NCBI GenBank assembly: GCA_033439255.1
Contig: CM065892.1
Span: 1 to 64,000, forward strand
Direction of reading: 5' to 3'
DNA: 64,000 nucleotides
Source: Hericium rajendrae
Taxonomy: Eukaryota; Basidiomycota; Agaricomycetes; Russulales; Hericiaceae
A program made the translations under genes and the position numbers. Of this stretch, positions 11,967 to 24,363 are shown piece by piece. How positions within the stretch are numbered: the stretch's first letter is position 1; each line of letters starts with the position of its first letter. Under the pieces are notes generated by a model. The model saw only the letters and a list, made by a program, of their open reading frames with translations. It searched no databases and was not told the origin of the DNA.

Positions 11967-14900
11967 ATGTCTGTAGATGAGGCACTCCAGAAGAGGTCTC
12001 TCATCGATGTGTACGCTTTCATTTATCCATATCCATAGTCCACGCTGAGACGCCATATTTCAGGACATACCAGTCCTTGTATCTCCTTCTGTCTGGCTAT
12101 GAAACATCTTCCTCTCCAGAGCAAGCAGAAGGGCTGCTGGAGGCACGCCTTCCGATCTTCAAGGACATTCGACATCCTTTCGGAAAACCAAATCCAGAAT
12201 CAAGGAAGAAACTCGATGCGAATAAGGTCACGCTCCGAGACGGATCAGTGGTGGATGTTGAACCAGGGGACAGAGAGTACATTCTCGCCATCTGTGAGGC
12301 GTTCCAAATTGACGAGGTCGAGGCGTTGACACTATTCCGTTCGTATATCTACAACGAGGGCCTGCCAAAGGAGGACAAGGAGACTCCCATCGCTGCATTC
12401 AGGGACAAGGTCATCGAGGCGTTCACGCCCTTCTACGACGCCGAGCGACGCTGCGTTGCACGCGTGCTCGCGCCATTGTTCCGTGCAAACGACGAAGTCG
12501 ACTCCCCCTTTTACGAATCCGCGACGAAGCTCCTGCTAAAGGTTGTACCGGACGGCGAGGCCTTCGTCAAGGACGTTGTGTCCGCGTATCTTGACAAAAC
12601 GCGCATTCCCATACCAGATTCCATGTCAAAAGATCCAAAGTTATCCGCGAGGTGGGCGAAGGAAAATTTGAAGGACCAGCTGGCTTTTCTGGAACTTCTC
12701 TTTTGGGCGATGTGGAGTTATGTCCCGCGAAGTGGACCGGCGGTGGTACAAATCTACGAAGCGGCATACCAGACGAACCTTGGATCCAACCAACAGAATG
12801 GGATCCTCATCCTCGATGAAGAGAGCGCAAGACTGCAGCAGGACTGTGCAGCGGTCTGGATCCTGATCATGATTGAGGTGCTCGAGTTAGAGCGGCTCTC
12901 TGAAGGTGGTCGCATTGAAATCTCTGCTGAACCTTCAGACAAGAGCATATATACAGCTTACCCCAACTCCCTGCGAAGGATACATGAACTAGTCGTCTCC
13001 CATGGTGATGGCCATTTTGCTTGTATTTTCTTGGCGTGGACACTCGTATTGTCCAAACTAGAGGCTGCTGCTGCTGAAATCCCCGAATGCCCTCCACCGT
13101 ATCAGGCGTTCTTCAAGTCACTCGATACCGAAGCTTCACAGCCGTATACCAAGGATCGGAAGCACGCCAACGAAATAATGCTGCAGCATGTCCTTGACCC
13201 AGCCACAGGCTTGTTCAACCTCCTCGTGACATTGCTGACAACCACACCTCTATTCGTCACATCTATCGCCTGGAGAACGGATTCATCGATTTCGGAGCCA
13301 AATGCCGTGGCGTACCGCTCGGTGATGAAAGGTGTGACGTTTCCCGTTGTTCAACGACTGATCTGGTCTCATCTCATGCTATAGGCCTACTCATCGCTCT
13401 GTCCGAACGCGTTCAGGTCGAGCGTATCCCAGACTACGACGGTCTGATTGAAGTCTGGGTGTCATTGTTCGGACGGAGCGAGAGCAACGTCGTCCTCGGT
13501 CTCTGTCTGCAATTCTGGCAGTATGACTTCGAACGTAGCCCTGCTCGTCGTGCCATCCTTGATATCGCCCGAGCTCGGTTCCCTGTTCAATTCCGGCCCC
13601 TCCTGCGTCTTCTCCGCGCCTTCACTGGCGCAGGATTTATGAACACCGACTCGCTGGATAATGTCGATCATCGGCGACATATAGAGGGAGCATTGACTGA
13701 GGGTCACGCACTCTGCGCGCAAAACGTTGCATACTTCTTCGGCAGCCTGCCGACGTACACTCAGATCATACCAATCTCTGCATGTTCGGGTGCGCATGCG
13801 CTGTACGAGAAGGTGCCGGAGCGCTACAGGGGAGCTTCATCGTCGGTGGGCCTAACCTACCTTAATCTGCGGCCCATCAGACTTCCCGGTGGATCGATCC
13901 TCCCACCGAAGTCCGCGGGACGGCTACTCAGTCAGGAAGGGGAAGACTCCATCATCGTTGCGTGGGAGCATGTGCATTCAGGGTGGAAGCTCTTGCGAGA
14001 CGTGCTTTTGCACTATGCTAGAAGCAAACGTCTGATCCCCACTACCTATGCCCCATCGGCGTATACCCCTGCTGGAATCAGACGTGCAACACCCCAACAG
14101 CCTGTAACGCTCCGCCTGGAGGATATTGGCATCGATCTTGACGCGGACGGCGATGCAGCAGCCGTGGTAGATGCCCTTGATCTCCTGCGCAGCGTGGTGG
14201 ATGCGAAGCAGGATATGGCAAGCGAGGTACTGAAATCGCTCGAAGACGGAGACCACGCTCAGAACCCAAGTCCAAGTGAAGATTCATTCGACGTCGTCCA
14301 GCTGACCATGCTCATTCTGGAGGATGCGCTCTCGAGCTCTGCTAAGAATCGAAAGTCGCCGCAGACGCTACTTATAACTTCTGCACTTAGTCTGCTTTCT
14401 TCCCTGCTGTCGATACCGGAGCAAGCAGTACGCGTCTGGCTATTCCTTCGCTCATCGTCCAGCCTGTTCAACACCAACCGGAGCTCAACCAGTGCGTCTG
14501 CCACCCTTTCCATTGAACGGAATACTGGCTCCTATTTCGTCACATGGTCGCTTTTGGATCTCGTGCAGAACCTGTTCACCGAGGCGTCCTCGACCGTCCT
14601 GGTAACTCTTCGGGACAGGCCACGGCTTCAGGATGTCAAAGAGGAAGTCCTCCTGCGTGCACTGCGGTTCGTGCATGCAGAGGTTTGGATGGAGCACGTC
14701 GGCTGGAAGTACGCCCAGCTGAGCCACCGGTTTGAGATCGGGAGGATAATATCGTCCTTGTATGGCAACATTTTGCAGGATGCACCGCCGACCAATCCGG
14801 AGGGGGCACTGTCTGCAGTGAGCCGGGCAGTGTTTGAAGCTCTGGTCACCAAAGCGACAACTTCGAGCATAGGACCTCTCGTCTCTGCCATCACGACGTC

Positions 14901-17900
14901 TGGCGCCCTTTTTCGCCGCATACATGCCTCGCGTCAATTGAACAATCTGAAGGGCCTTTATTTCCTTCTACGATCACATATGCGGGTGATACGTCTATGC
15001 TTAACGTATAAGCAGAAGCTGTATGCGACGGACGGGCAATGTCTTCTGGAGCAGGCGCTTTGTACACGCGACGGAGGTTTTGGATCGTCAATCTCCGCTG
15101 CACGGGCGAAGAGTGATCCGTTGGATGTGCTAGTTGGCTTCGTCGACAACCCTCACAGAGGTTCGCAGATTGCATTGGAAGGAGCGAGGGTCCTATATGC
15201 GCTGTGTGCCTCCTTATCATCTTCGCAGCCATCAGCGCCAACCATTGTCGGGCATTTGTCCAATCCCGAGGCGATGGTTGCGTCGTTCGTTCGCGTTGCA
15301 CATCATCCCTACCAAGAGCTCGAAGTTCGACTGGCGGTATGGCGGTTTATGTCGCTGGCGGTGGAGAAGGAGCCCGCACTAGGCGACCTCTTCGTCATTG
15401 GTCACTTCAGAATATCTCACGTCGGTAAAATGATTGCGAATGGGGAGGAGAAGGAGAAGGGAAGGGACACTCAGACCAGCGCTCTTCAGGCTGCACGGGA
15501 TATGCTCCAGGGCTGGGAGGAATACTGGCATTCCAATCCAACTTTGCTGTCTGCATTTCTTGGTTTCCTTGTCTCTGCCTGGCAGCGTGGATTGGAACAC
15601 AAGGAGCAGATCTCAGCAGTACGGGAGGACGCGGACTTTTGGTCGAATGTGGTGGGTATCATCCAGCAGGACTTGCCTCCACCACCGGATTACAGGAGCA
15701 CAAGCTTTGTGGAGCAAGAAAATGGTCTTCGTTCCGTCTTCCACGAGAGTGTCTCGATGCATGCATATCACACTCTTGCGAAGGCGCAGGCGGTACGGTT
15801 AATCGCTTTGGACATCGACATGCATCCTTCGATTGCGAGTGGGACGCAAACGAAGTCAAAACCTCAAAGCTATGTCTCCGTTGAGCCCATTATTCATTCG
15901 AAAGACCAGCTCGCTGACCATATCGGCGATGCTACGTCTAACGTCTACGACCCTGCGCTGTATGACGAATTCGCGGAGCGAATACAATCGAACTTCCCGG
16001 CTCTGACACTGCAGCAGCTGGAGTGCGCCACTCTTTTTGCCGAGCGCGAACTCGGTGATGCATTTGCCTTCGACCCAGCCCTTCTGCGACTTCGGATGGA
16101 GCCATCGGTAACGGAGCAAGGCATAGCTGCCGAGGCGCTAAATAATCTCTTCTCTATCAACATGAATCTGTCACTTGCACATGCTCAGACGGAGTTGGGT
16201 CAATCATGGCAGTTCTTGTTGTCAAAGGTGTCTCCGTTCCTAAACGGTCCATATTTCCGTCCTGCAGGGCTCTCATTAGCTGCCGCAATCGCAGGAAACA
16301 TCGCCGCAGAGCAGCGGTCAGGGGATCTCATGGCGAGGATCCATGGCACGCGACTGTCTGTCCTTCTCGCATTGCTTGAGCTGGCTTGGTTCTCGACGTC
16401 AGATTCTGAAGAAGAGGTCAAGTCATTCACGTCGCTGGTGGAGAGCGTACACAACATCACCGTGAACGAGTCTCAGTCTCCCTTACGGTCCATTCGCAAT
16501 TCTACAACCGCCCCTTTTCATCAGACGCTATTGCAGATCATTTATTTCTGCGCCAGGCAATGCAGACATCTGGCCATCCACCCAAAAATGCTGACAGCAG
16601 AACGCCGTTTGACCATCGCCGCCATGCTAGATGCTACTCTTACCTTCGTCGTCGACGCCCTGCGATACGTCTTCGAAGCCGGTCGGAGCCGACTTGATGT
16701 TGACCTCGATCTCGACATGAAGCTCCTTGTTGCCGTCTTCGAACAATCCACGCGCACCTCCATCAATCCTTCGACAACGCTGTGGCTGACACGATGTCAA
16801 GAGTCGGACGCTCTGCGATGCAGTCTCGAGCTGTTTTCGCAGACGGATTTGACTGGTCTCTCGAACCTGGCTCTCGTCCGCGCTCGGAAGCAGCCGCTGT
16901 ACGCACCGCATATCCTCACATTTCACATCGCCTTTGCCAGCATCACAGGACCTGCTGAGCGGTTGGCTAGCGAGGGTGTCTTGATTGCGTACAGCAACAA
17001 CAGCATTAGCTCCACAATCAGTTCTGGGGCTGTGGAGGTGTCATTGCCCGAGCTGCCTGGCGAACGCAATCCTGCACATCGGGCGTACTGCGACATGTTG
17101 TCGGTTGTGGCAGGAGTGCTCACAGCGCTAGGCATGCAGAAGCACTACTTCGACGCAGAAGCGAGCGGCTTTGTGCAGCTGTATGGGAATCAGATCCAAC
17201 GAGCGTTGTCGTGGACCGTCGGGGATCCCCTCTCGCTACCCTTCGTCGAGGAGATGGAGCGCGTCGTCGCCCTGTTCCACTCGATTGCCTTGAATGCGCC
17301 TTCGGAAGCGAAGAGGAACGGCGCGACGGATACGATCCTGTCGGCATTCAGCAGGAATGCACTGCTTCTCCTACAACAGCTGAATTACGCTCTGACGCAT
17401 CCACACCATCTCGCCAGTCTCATCGATCCCGTGACGGCTGATGAACGCGCACAGCTAGAGAAGGATAGCAAGGAGTCCAACGACCGAGCGCTCGTTGACA
17501 TCGTCGATCCAGTGAAGAAGCCGTTCCTGGCGGGCCTCATCCATCGGCTGTTCGCGCTCTGCGGCAACATCGTCTGCACGCTGATCGCGACCAGCGCGTC
17601 CGAGATGGTGCTGAAGGGCGAAACCGAGGATCTACCCAGCGGTATCGCTCTCGTCGCACCCGTAAGTACTCTAATCCCTCATCCCACGCATACAGTCCCT
17701 AACCCATCCACCACAGCACACGAAAGTCGTCCCCGGCGAGCCCGCATCCATGGGCACCCTGCTCGAGCTCGCGAACTGCACGCTCGACGTCCTGAGCCGC
17801 GTCGCCTCCGGCCCCGCCGGTCAGGCGCTCACCCCGCGCGCGGCGATCACGCGCGCGACGGACAGGCCGCTCGCGGTGCACGACGCGGCGCGCACGCTGC

Positions 17901-18274
17901 GGCGCACGCTCGAGGCGACGCTCTTCTACGCGGTGACGCAGCTCGGCGCGTGGCTCGCGCGGCCGGAGTTGCCGGAGAGCAGCGGCGCGGGGGCCACGGA
18001 CGCGGAGATGGAGGACGCGGAAGCGGCGGCGGCGGCGGTGTCGACGAGTCCGCGCGACCGGCGCGCGGTGGTGCGGCAGTCGGCGACGCTGTCGGAGCGG
18101 CTGAGGCGGGGGATGACGGGCGAGATGGCGGGGGAGCTGAAGGCGCTGATTGAGAAGGCGCGGGGGGTGCTGGAGAGGAGTGCGGGGGCGGCGGGGCTGG
18201 AGAAGGAGGAGGTCGTAGATGTGATGGAGGTCTTGGTGAACTTCCTGAATGAGCGGGTAGTGGGCAGTTCGTAG
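11967..18274 (+). CDS. NUP192: Nucleoporin NUP192/NUP205 (inner-ring scaffold)
   Basis: Large alpha-solenoid scaffold of the nuclear pore inner ring, partner of Nic96 and Nup53. Four exons (11967-12010, 12064-13331, 13385-17661, 17717-18274) give 2048 aa; Nup205/Nup192 proteins are usually 1,700-2,050 aa. The tiny first exon encodes MSVDEALQKRSLIDV and joins in phase 2 to TYQSLYLLLSGYETS. Family blocks include AKENLKDQLAFLELLFW and, across the third exon junction, MKG-LLIALSERVQ. Intron 3 (17662-17716) is needed: reading through gives an Arg/Gly/Ala-rich artefact, whereas splicing gives a helical C-terminus ending VVDVMEVLVNFLNERVVGSS. The protein is almost entirely helical with no FG repeats, as expected for a scaffold Nup. 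Codon use in the last exon is very GC-rich compared with the rest. Confidence 0.94.
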
Positions 18275-18951
18275 GGCGGGGGGATGGAAAGATGTTCGTT
18301 ACTACGTGTTTGTTTTCATGTCGAGATGTGGCGCTACGATACTGTATCTGCATGTTTTCTTATCAATCCTTTCTCGAAGTCTATGATCTTTTCCATAAGG
18401 AAACTGAGAGTTGATTCCAAATCAAGCCAAAGGATCGCAGCAAATCATACATGTATACTTTGGGCGTACCAATACGGAATCACTGTAGGCAGATCCGCAC
18501 TATATACACGACCCCTCATGCGAACCGTGGTATCATGTAGAGCAAGCGCAAAGTTAAAACCCAATGAGAAGAAAGGCTCGCAAAACACTGCGAGGGAAGA
18601 ACGCGAAAATCAGAAGATGAGATAAAACGACAGATGGCCCGTACAATGTCTATCTGCATAGCTGGGGAACATGGTATGAACCAGGATGGACATGGTATAA
18701 GTAGCCAGGACCCGCGTAAAGTGCACCAACGGAGACATAGAACAGTTGGGTGGATGAGACAGGGTATGGGACAGTCGTATAGACGACGGAGCGACGTCGA
18801 GTGTCCAGGAAGGTCAGAAAATGAAGGTTGACACATCAAGTGCCGCTCTGGGTAAAATGTCACAAGAAGGTTTAAAGGATGTTACAAAGGAAACGAAAAT
18901 CCTAAAGCACAAAATTATTTACTGCACGCGATGACACCGCCAGGTTTTGAG
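18275..18951. other. Convergent 3' region, NUP192 and membrane protein
   Basis: About 680 bp between two convergent stops. Short frames on both strands look like noise. Nothing recognised. Confidence 0.5.
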
Positions 18952-20504
18952 TTACTGAGCATGCGGGTAATGTCCAGATCCGCTAGGACCGTAGAATGAG
19001 TCCATAGAGGGCGCATACATGCTGTCAGGTGCGCCGCCACCTTGCGGGTGAAGATAAGCGGTCGGCGGGGGCCGATCAATCGCATTCGCAGGGTCTGCGA
19101 ACGGGTGCGTTGCTGGGCCTGACAGAGGCGAAGGCTGGTACTCTCTCTGTGAGGGAGGGGCCTCGTAAGGCGCTGAATACGTCCCATACGGGTCATAAGC
19201 GTCGTCGTTGCCGGGCTCGGATGCAGAACCGGGCTCGGATGCGGAACCATGCTGTTCGTAAGAAGTGCCGGGAGGGTAGGAGATGCCGTAGTCAGTCGGC
19301 ATGTATACGTCCGTCCGGGGCTCGTAACCGCCATAGTGGACCGCACGATCAGGATAGGCTTCGGTTGTAGCTGGGACCGCTGCAACGTCCGTTGCACTAG
19401 CGCCGAGAGGGCCGGAGCCGACCTCGCGCGATTGAGGATTCGTTTGACCAAGGTCTGAATATGTGCGGCCGATAGGGTATTTGGGCTCGAAATATGCAGC
19501 ATCTTCTTCGTCTGATTGACGCCGGGCACGGCGCCGACGACGAAACCAGTATGTCGCAGCGACACCGAGGACTATGGCGGCAATAACACCGATAGATGCA
19601 AAGGTACCTGCGACAGCACCTTTGTTGTGGAAGAACCTATAGGCGCAAGGTGAATGCTGGGGAGATAAGCAGACCAAGGAGGCTCACCCAGAAGAATCAT
19701 CTGCATTACCTGTAGGGGCGGCGGATACGGTTGTTGATGGATTTTTGATGTTCTTCGTGGGCTGCGATAAGGGTGTCGAGGACGTCGAAGGGGGTATCGA
19801 GGCTGAGTCGCTTGACTGCGCAGTTCTTGAAACACTGGGAACGCTGTTTGACACGGGCGAAGGAGAGGACCTGCAAATTTCACGGATAAGCCTGAACATA
19901 TATCTGCGAGAGTTTACGGCACGCACGATGAAGCCGAAGCCGAAGCCGAGGGACTTGAGGAAGATGCTGAGGAGGATTGCGCAGAAGAACTCGACGAGGG
20001 AGCCGCGGAGGAGGTCGTGTCGGTGTTTGTCGCAGGGACGGTAGAGGATACAGCGGAGCTTGACGTAGTGTCATCGTCCGTCTGTGATGATGAAGGTGCC
20101 GGTGTAGACGCAGGGGAGTTCGACGAGGAAGGGGTTTCCTTCGGAGTCTGCGTAGTTTTCGCAGGAGCAGAAGTTTTGGTCGGAGTCTGGGCCGAAGGTG
20201 TCGCAGTGGGGGTTTGAGAAGAGGGTGTCGCGGTTGGCGTCGGAGAAGGGCTTCCGGTACCTCCTCCATCTGCAGGCTCGCCGCCATCCGGCGGATCCGC
20301 GTCCTCGCTATCGCCGTCCTGGCGAATAATCAAGACAGAAAAATCCGTAGAATGACCGTACAGATCCCGTTTGTAGAATGAGACGCCCCCAGCGACTGGC
20401 GGGCTGTTTACATCGGCGACAAGATGGCCGAATACAAGGGTAAAAGAGAGTGTGCACAAGACGAGGAGAGAAAAGAACGTGATGATGCGCATCGCACGGA
20501 ACAT
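18952..20504 (-). CDS. Secreted-ectodomain single-pass membrane protein, Ser/Thr-rich (Mid2/Wsc-like)
   Basis: I do not recognise a specific orthologue. Exons 19927-20504, 19688-19870 and 18952-19636 give 481 aa. An N-terminal hydrophobic signal (IITFFSLLVLCTLSFTLVFG) is followed by a mucin-like ectodomain very rich in Ser, Thr, Pro and Ala (about residues 70-250). A single transmembrane helix at about 262-284 (around VIAAIVLGVAATYWF) follows, with a strong basic stop-transfer run RRRRRARR. The cytosolic tail of about 190 aa is rich in Tyr, Pro and Gly and contains a short repeat (GSASEPGSASEPG). This architecture is that of fungal cell-wall stress sensors or adhesin-like proteins. There is no WSC cysteine domain and the CX-rich head is missing, so a sensor role is only an inference. 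Confidence 0.82.
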
Positions 20505-21492
20505 TGTGCAGCGTATCGTTGAGATAGTGGGTTATCCTGCGAGTGACGCGGTCGCCACGGCGGGCGGGGACGATGGGGGCGGGAAGCAAAAGGAATGAGG
20601 GCGGCGTCTGTCGACCGGGCGCGTCTGTAGATGGTACGGCTTAGCTAATCGACTGAATATTCTACCACTGACCCAGTTCGTCCCTGTCCCTGGCGTCAAA
20701 CAGACCTGCTGCAGAATTCTTGCCAGTCCGCTGTTTTCGAAGAAACGAGTGCAAGAAACCGTTCAAGTTCGGCGTAGAGGAGGGAGTAAATATAGCACTT
20801 GGCGTCTCGTCTTTCGTCTTTATAGATACCTGGAGACACTGAACCTGTCGCCGTCGCCGTCCTTCAACGTTTCAACGTGCAATCAATCTGTCTGATCATC
20901 TACGGAGAGCAACCCGCGGACGGGAAGATCAAATACGAGAGAAATGATGTAATGATAATGGAATGGAGAGACACATGAATGATGATGTCTGTCGGAGAAA
21001 GAGGACGACCAGATACTGCATATATCCTCAGTAAAATGGAAAGCTTAATTTCTCGACTTCGCAAGGGCAATACAGTAGTCCCCAGAATGGCAGCTCAATT
21101 GTCCCCTGGACGAAATTGTCAAATTAAACGAACAATGAATTTTTGAGTCTTTGACATCGTCATGCCTGAACTTTCTCAAACATTCATATATTTCAGTCAT
21201 GGTATATAGTAACGAGACCAAACAGACCCAATATCCGAGAGCGATGTACAGTACTTTTTAACAAACAGAGAATGGTAACCAAGAGAACAACAAGACAGCA
21301 TATGTATGACATGGTGTACGTAGAGCATATAAGCATGGAAAAGCAGAGCGATAACGATAACTGTAACGGCAGGAGAAGCAAAACATGTATAGTAAGAGAA
21401 CGGAAAGACATCGACACGTACCCATCAAACACGCCATGCGGCAACGAGTCGACTGCGTGTGGGACCATCAAGAGAGAGCAACGAGGAAGCGG
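20505..21492. other. Intergenic, no gene recognised
   Basis: Upstream region of the membrane protein on the minus strand and downstream region of the next gene, almost 1 kb. AT content rises after 20940. A minus frame at 21193-21471 is leucine-rich but has no start context or homologue that I recognise. Confidence 0.5.
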
Positions 21493-22795
21493 CTATATCG
21501 AAGCCCTAAGCCGCAGCCAGTGCTGCTGCGCCCGATGGTAGATCAACTTAGCGTGGCCTAGGATCTTGCTGCGCTGAGAGGCCGAAATCCCAAACTCCTC
21601 CCTTCCTTTGACTCTTTTGAAAAGTTCGGCGATTATCTCGGCGCCTTTGGGCACCGCGTCGCAGTCCTCGAACCCTGGTGTGCTGGCCAAAATCCACAAG
21701 CTTGCGATCATAAAGGGTACATCATTCAGGTGTGCATTTTCACCCCGGAAACGCCGTGGGATGTACAGGTTGCCGATCGGGGCAGCGAGGTCCATGAGTA
21801 TACCTCGCAATAACTGTTTTCCTGCCGGTGTAAGAAAACGAAATTGAGGCGAAGAAGGCTGCGCATAGTCCATAGTGGCACCGCTGGGCTCCACCGAGAG
21901 CGGGATGGACGGGGAGCTTTGCTGCAGTATGTGCACGATGGCATCGAGCTGGTCCGATGTGAATGGGGGTAGAGAAGGAACCGACTCAGCCACCTCGGAC
22001 GCCGGTGAACCGAGACTGGAAGTGGATGGTGTAGACCCTGCACTGCTACTAGAAGGAGAGAAGGTTGCGAATGTTGGGCCCGACAGAATGAGGGAGATAA
22101 GCCACTCCTTGTACTTGTCGCATACAGGATAGTGTCGCGTGACCGCGTCTCGCCTGCTGAGGCTGAGCGTGAAACGGGTGGAAGATCAGACAAACCACTA
22201 AGGAAAGACGAGACGGGACGACTCACATTTGAAAGCATGCCTCGCACGGAAAATCTCCCTGCAAGTCAAGACCGGTCTTTGCGTTGACAGCCCGGCGATG
22301 CCTTGCGCTCGTCTCGCGGTGCCGCTTCATGCTGCTCGGGAGTACCATTGCAAAACACTCCGAACAACATACGGGAGTGTTCTTGTCGGTCGAGGTTTGA
22401 ACTGCCACCAGGGCAGCTTGTACGGGCACTGAATGGCCGATTATCGCGTGGCGAGGTAGGGAAAGGGCGGCTTCTACGGTGAGAGACACATGAGGATTGT
22501 AGCCAGGGTAGAAAGCGGGCGAACTGATGGGAATCGGGCGAGGGAAATACGGGGAGGCGGAATGCAAGACGCCGTGGAACGCGCCCAGCGCGTTGGACGG
22601 TGGCTTAATAGGAGCCACGAAGGTTCGACTGGAATGGATCGCGGCGGGGGGTATCATGGCAGGGTTCGTGTTGTCGTGAGTGAGGGCCCTCCCTGTCAAA
22701 GACAGAGTGCTCTCGAAGTAGGCGATGGGAGCGATGGCCGGCATCAGCGGATTGTGACGACGTGTCGGAGGGCGTGAGGGTATTTCAGCCGGCAT
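21493..22795 (-). CDS. Two-finger zinc-finger protein (C2H2 + C2HC), unassigned
   Basis: No named orthologue recognised. Exons 22227-22795 and 21493-22156 give 410 aa. After a Pro/Ala-rich N-terminus comes a first finger CCSECFAMVLPSSMKRHRE with a following His (ARHRR). A second finger, CEACFQ, is split by the intron and completed by RDAVTRHYPVC, so its final ligand is Cys (H-x3-C). The same layout, with an intron between the Cys pair and the RH, occurs in the two zinc-finger genes at 29.7 and 35.6 kb, suggesting one family. The acceptor is a CAGCAG tandem, so two isoforms (Ile-Arg versus Met) are possible. The C-terminal half ends in a helical region (GHAKLIYHRAQQHWLRLRAS). A DNA-binding or regulatory role is inferred from the fingers only. 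Confidence 0.8.
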
Positions 22796-24363
22796 GGCAG
22801 GAGATGTTCTTCGAAGAGTCAGAAGAGATAATGGGGAAGATGGTCTATAGGCAGGAATTCGTCACGAGTCGTGAGGTCGTTTTTGGGGAAAGAGCACCAG
22901 GGAAGGACTTTTATACGCTGTGAAGAGGCCGCGTTTGACGGGCCACGAGGCTACTACCAAAGAAGAAACACGCACCACCGATGTCTCAAGGATAATACAA
23001 ATGCTTAGACGGACATTTCCGTGTACCTGGCCGTGTGATCTCCGAAGCGAGGAAAGGAACACCCACATCCTTGGAGAAAGATCCCCTTTGATCCGTGTGG
23101 ATCTGCTTGGCCACGCTCGCAGATGCTATTGTGCTGCATCGCCCTCCGCCGACCTACAACTAAATCTCTTCACTCGGGACAATACCGAGCCCGATCCTGA
23201 GCTCATGAGAACGGAGAAGCCCGCGTCTTGTCAAATACAGGCTGCGGGAAATCTGATTGGGGACTACAACATGCGCGTACCGAGACCGACTCCTCGGAGT
23301 CTTTCGTCGCGAGTTCGACGACGCACGGTACATACCCGGCACGCACAATGGTAGCAAGTCCATTGATTCCCGTTTTAGGGACATATTTCCTATGTCACGG
23401 GCGTTCCTTTGATCCCAGCGCAACATCGACGCTGCGTAACCACGCCATTGCACGACAGCGCCGAACTCGGCGCTGTACGGTCGCTACGAGATCGTCGAGA
23501 AATCAGCACACGCTTATTCTGAAAGGGCGCAAAGACACTAGGTGTAGCTTCTCACCTTCGCAGAAGTGTGTGCGCTTATTTCTTCGCGACGCGCATGCGC
23601 TTTGTCCAGGTCCTATGGCCACACATTGCCAAATTGCAGGCGAACAATGCCTGCAATCGTGGCGCGCCGACAGGCGTCCATGCGATCGAGATACGTCGCC
23701 TCGATACCTTTCAGACATGAGCTTACATGAGCTTACATGTACGACCTGCAAAAAGGCATGGTCCCTTGCTGGATGGCTTCGAATGGGGGCGGGCGGGAGT
23801 GGTCGACAATGACGGTCAACTGCGATGGACGCAACGGCTCCGCAGCGCCAAGTTGGCGCTTTTCCCAGGCGCCTCGCGGACTGCTCGAAGCTAATCTCCG
23901 GTTTAATTTCCGAGGCAACCAATCGGGAGAGCTCCAAAGCCTTTGATGGTAGATCAGATCCAGATCGGTCAGATCATTGTACTTAGGCGCTGGGTAAACG
24001 TAATAAGAATTGCAGGCTTTGTTGGCCCAAAGGAAGGCGGCCTAGAGCGGTTCCGGCTATTCGACTGGCTACGTGAATCTCGCCCTGTATCATGACAATA
24101 TTCATAAATTAGGCATGCCTGTATCGCTGCCTTCCAGAACTGACTGAGCAGCGCGTGCGGTAACTCTTCGCCCCGACAGCATTGTACGAGACCGTATAAT
24201 TCAGATAAGCAAGATTGGTATTAGATTCAGAACACCATAACTACATACAGCTACTACTGTACGTGCGTCAACTACATAAGTAAAACATAGCCTATTTTGA
24301 AGAAAACCCTCAAGATCCATAGCGTAGCAATAGTCGTTAATTATCGTTCATGAAGAGTATAGA
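22796..24363. other. Intergenic, about 1.6 kb, no gene recognised
   Basis: A long plus-strand open frame (23228-23812, 194 codons) and an overlapping minus frame exist, but the composition (many Arg, Cys, Ser, His) is that of random GC-rich sequence and no motif is visible. A short direct repeat of ATGAGCTTAC occurs twice in a row near 23717-23737. The last 300 bp are AT-rich and should carry the 3' UTR of the coiled-coil gene. Confidence 0.5.

Noticed and set aside
17662-18153. Read-through of the long NUP192 frame into an Arg/Gly/Ala-rich end
   Set aside because: A GTAAGT donor at 17662 and CAG acceptor at 17716 switch to the frame that continues the helical family C-terminus. The read-through composition is typical of a GC-rich wrong frame.
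23228-23812. 194-codon plus-strand frame as a gene
   Set aside because: No motif, biased Arg/Cys/Ser/His composition, no splice continuity and an overlapping minus-strand frame of similar quality.
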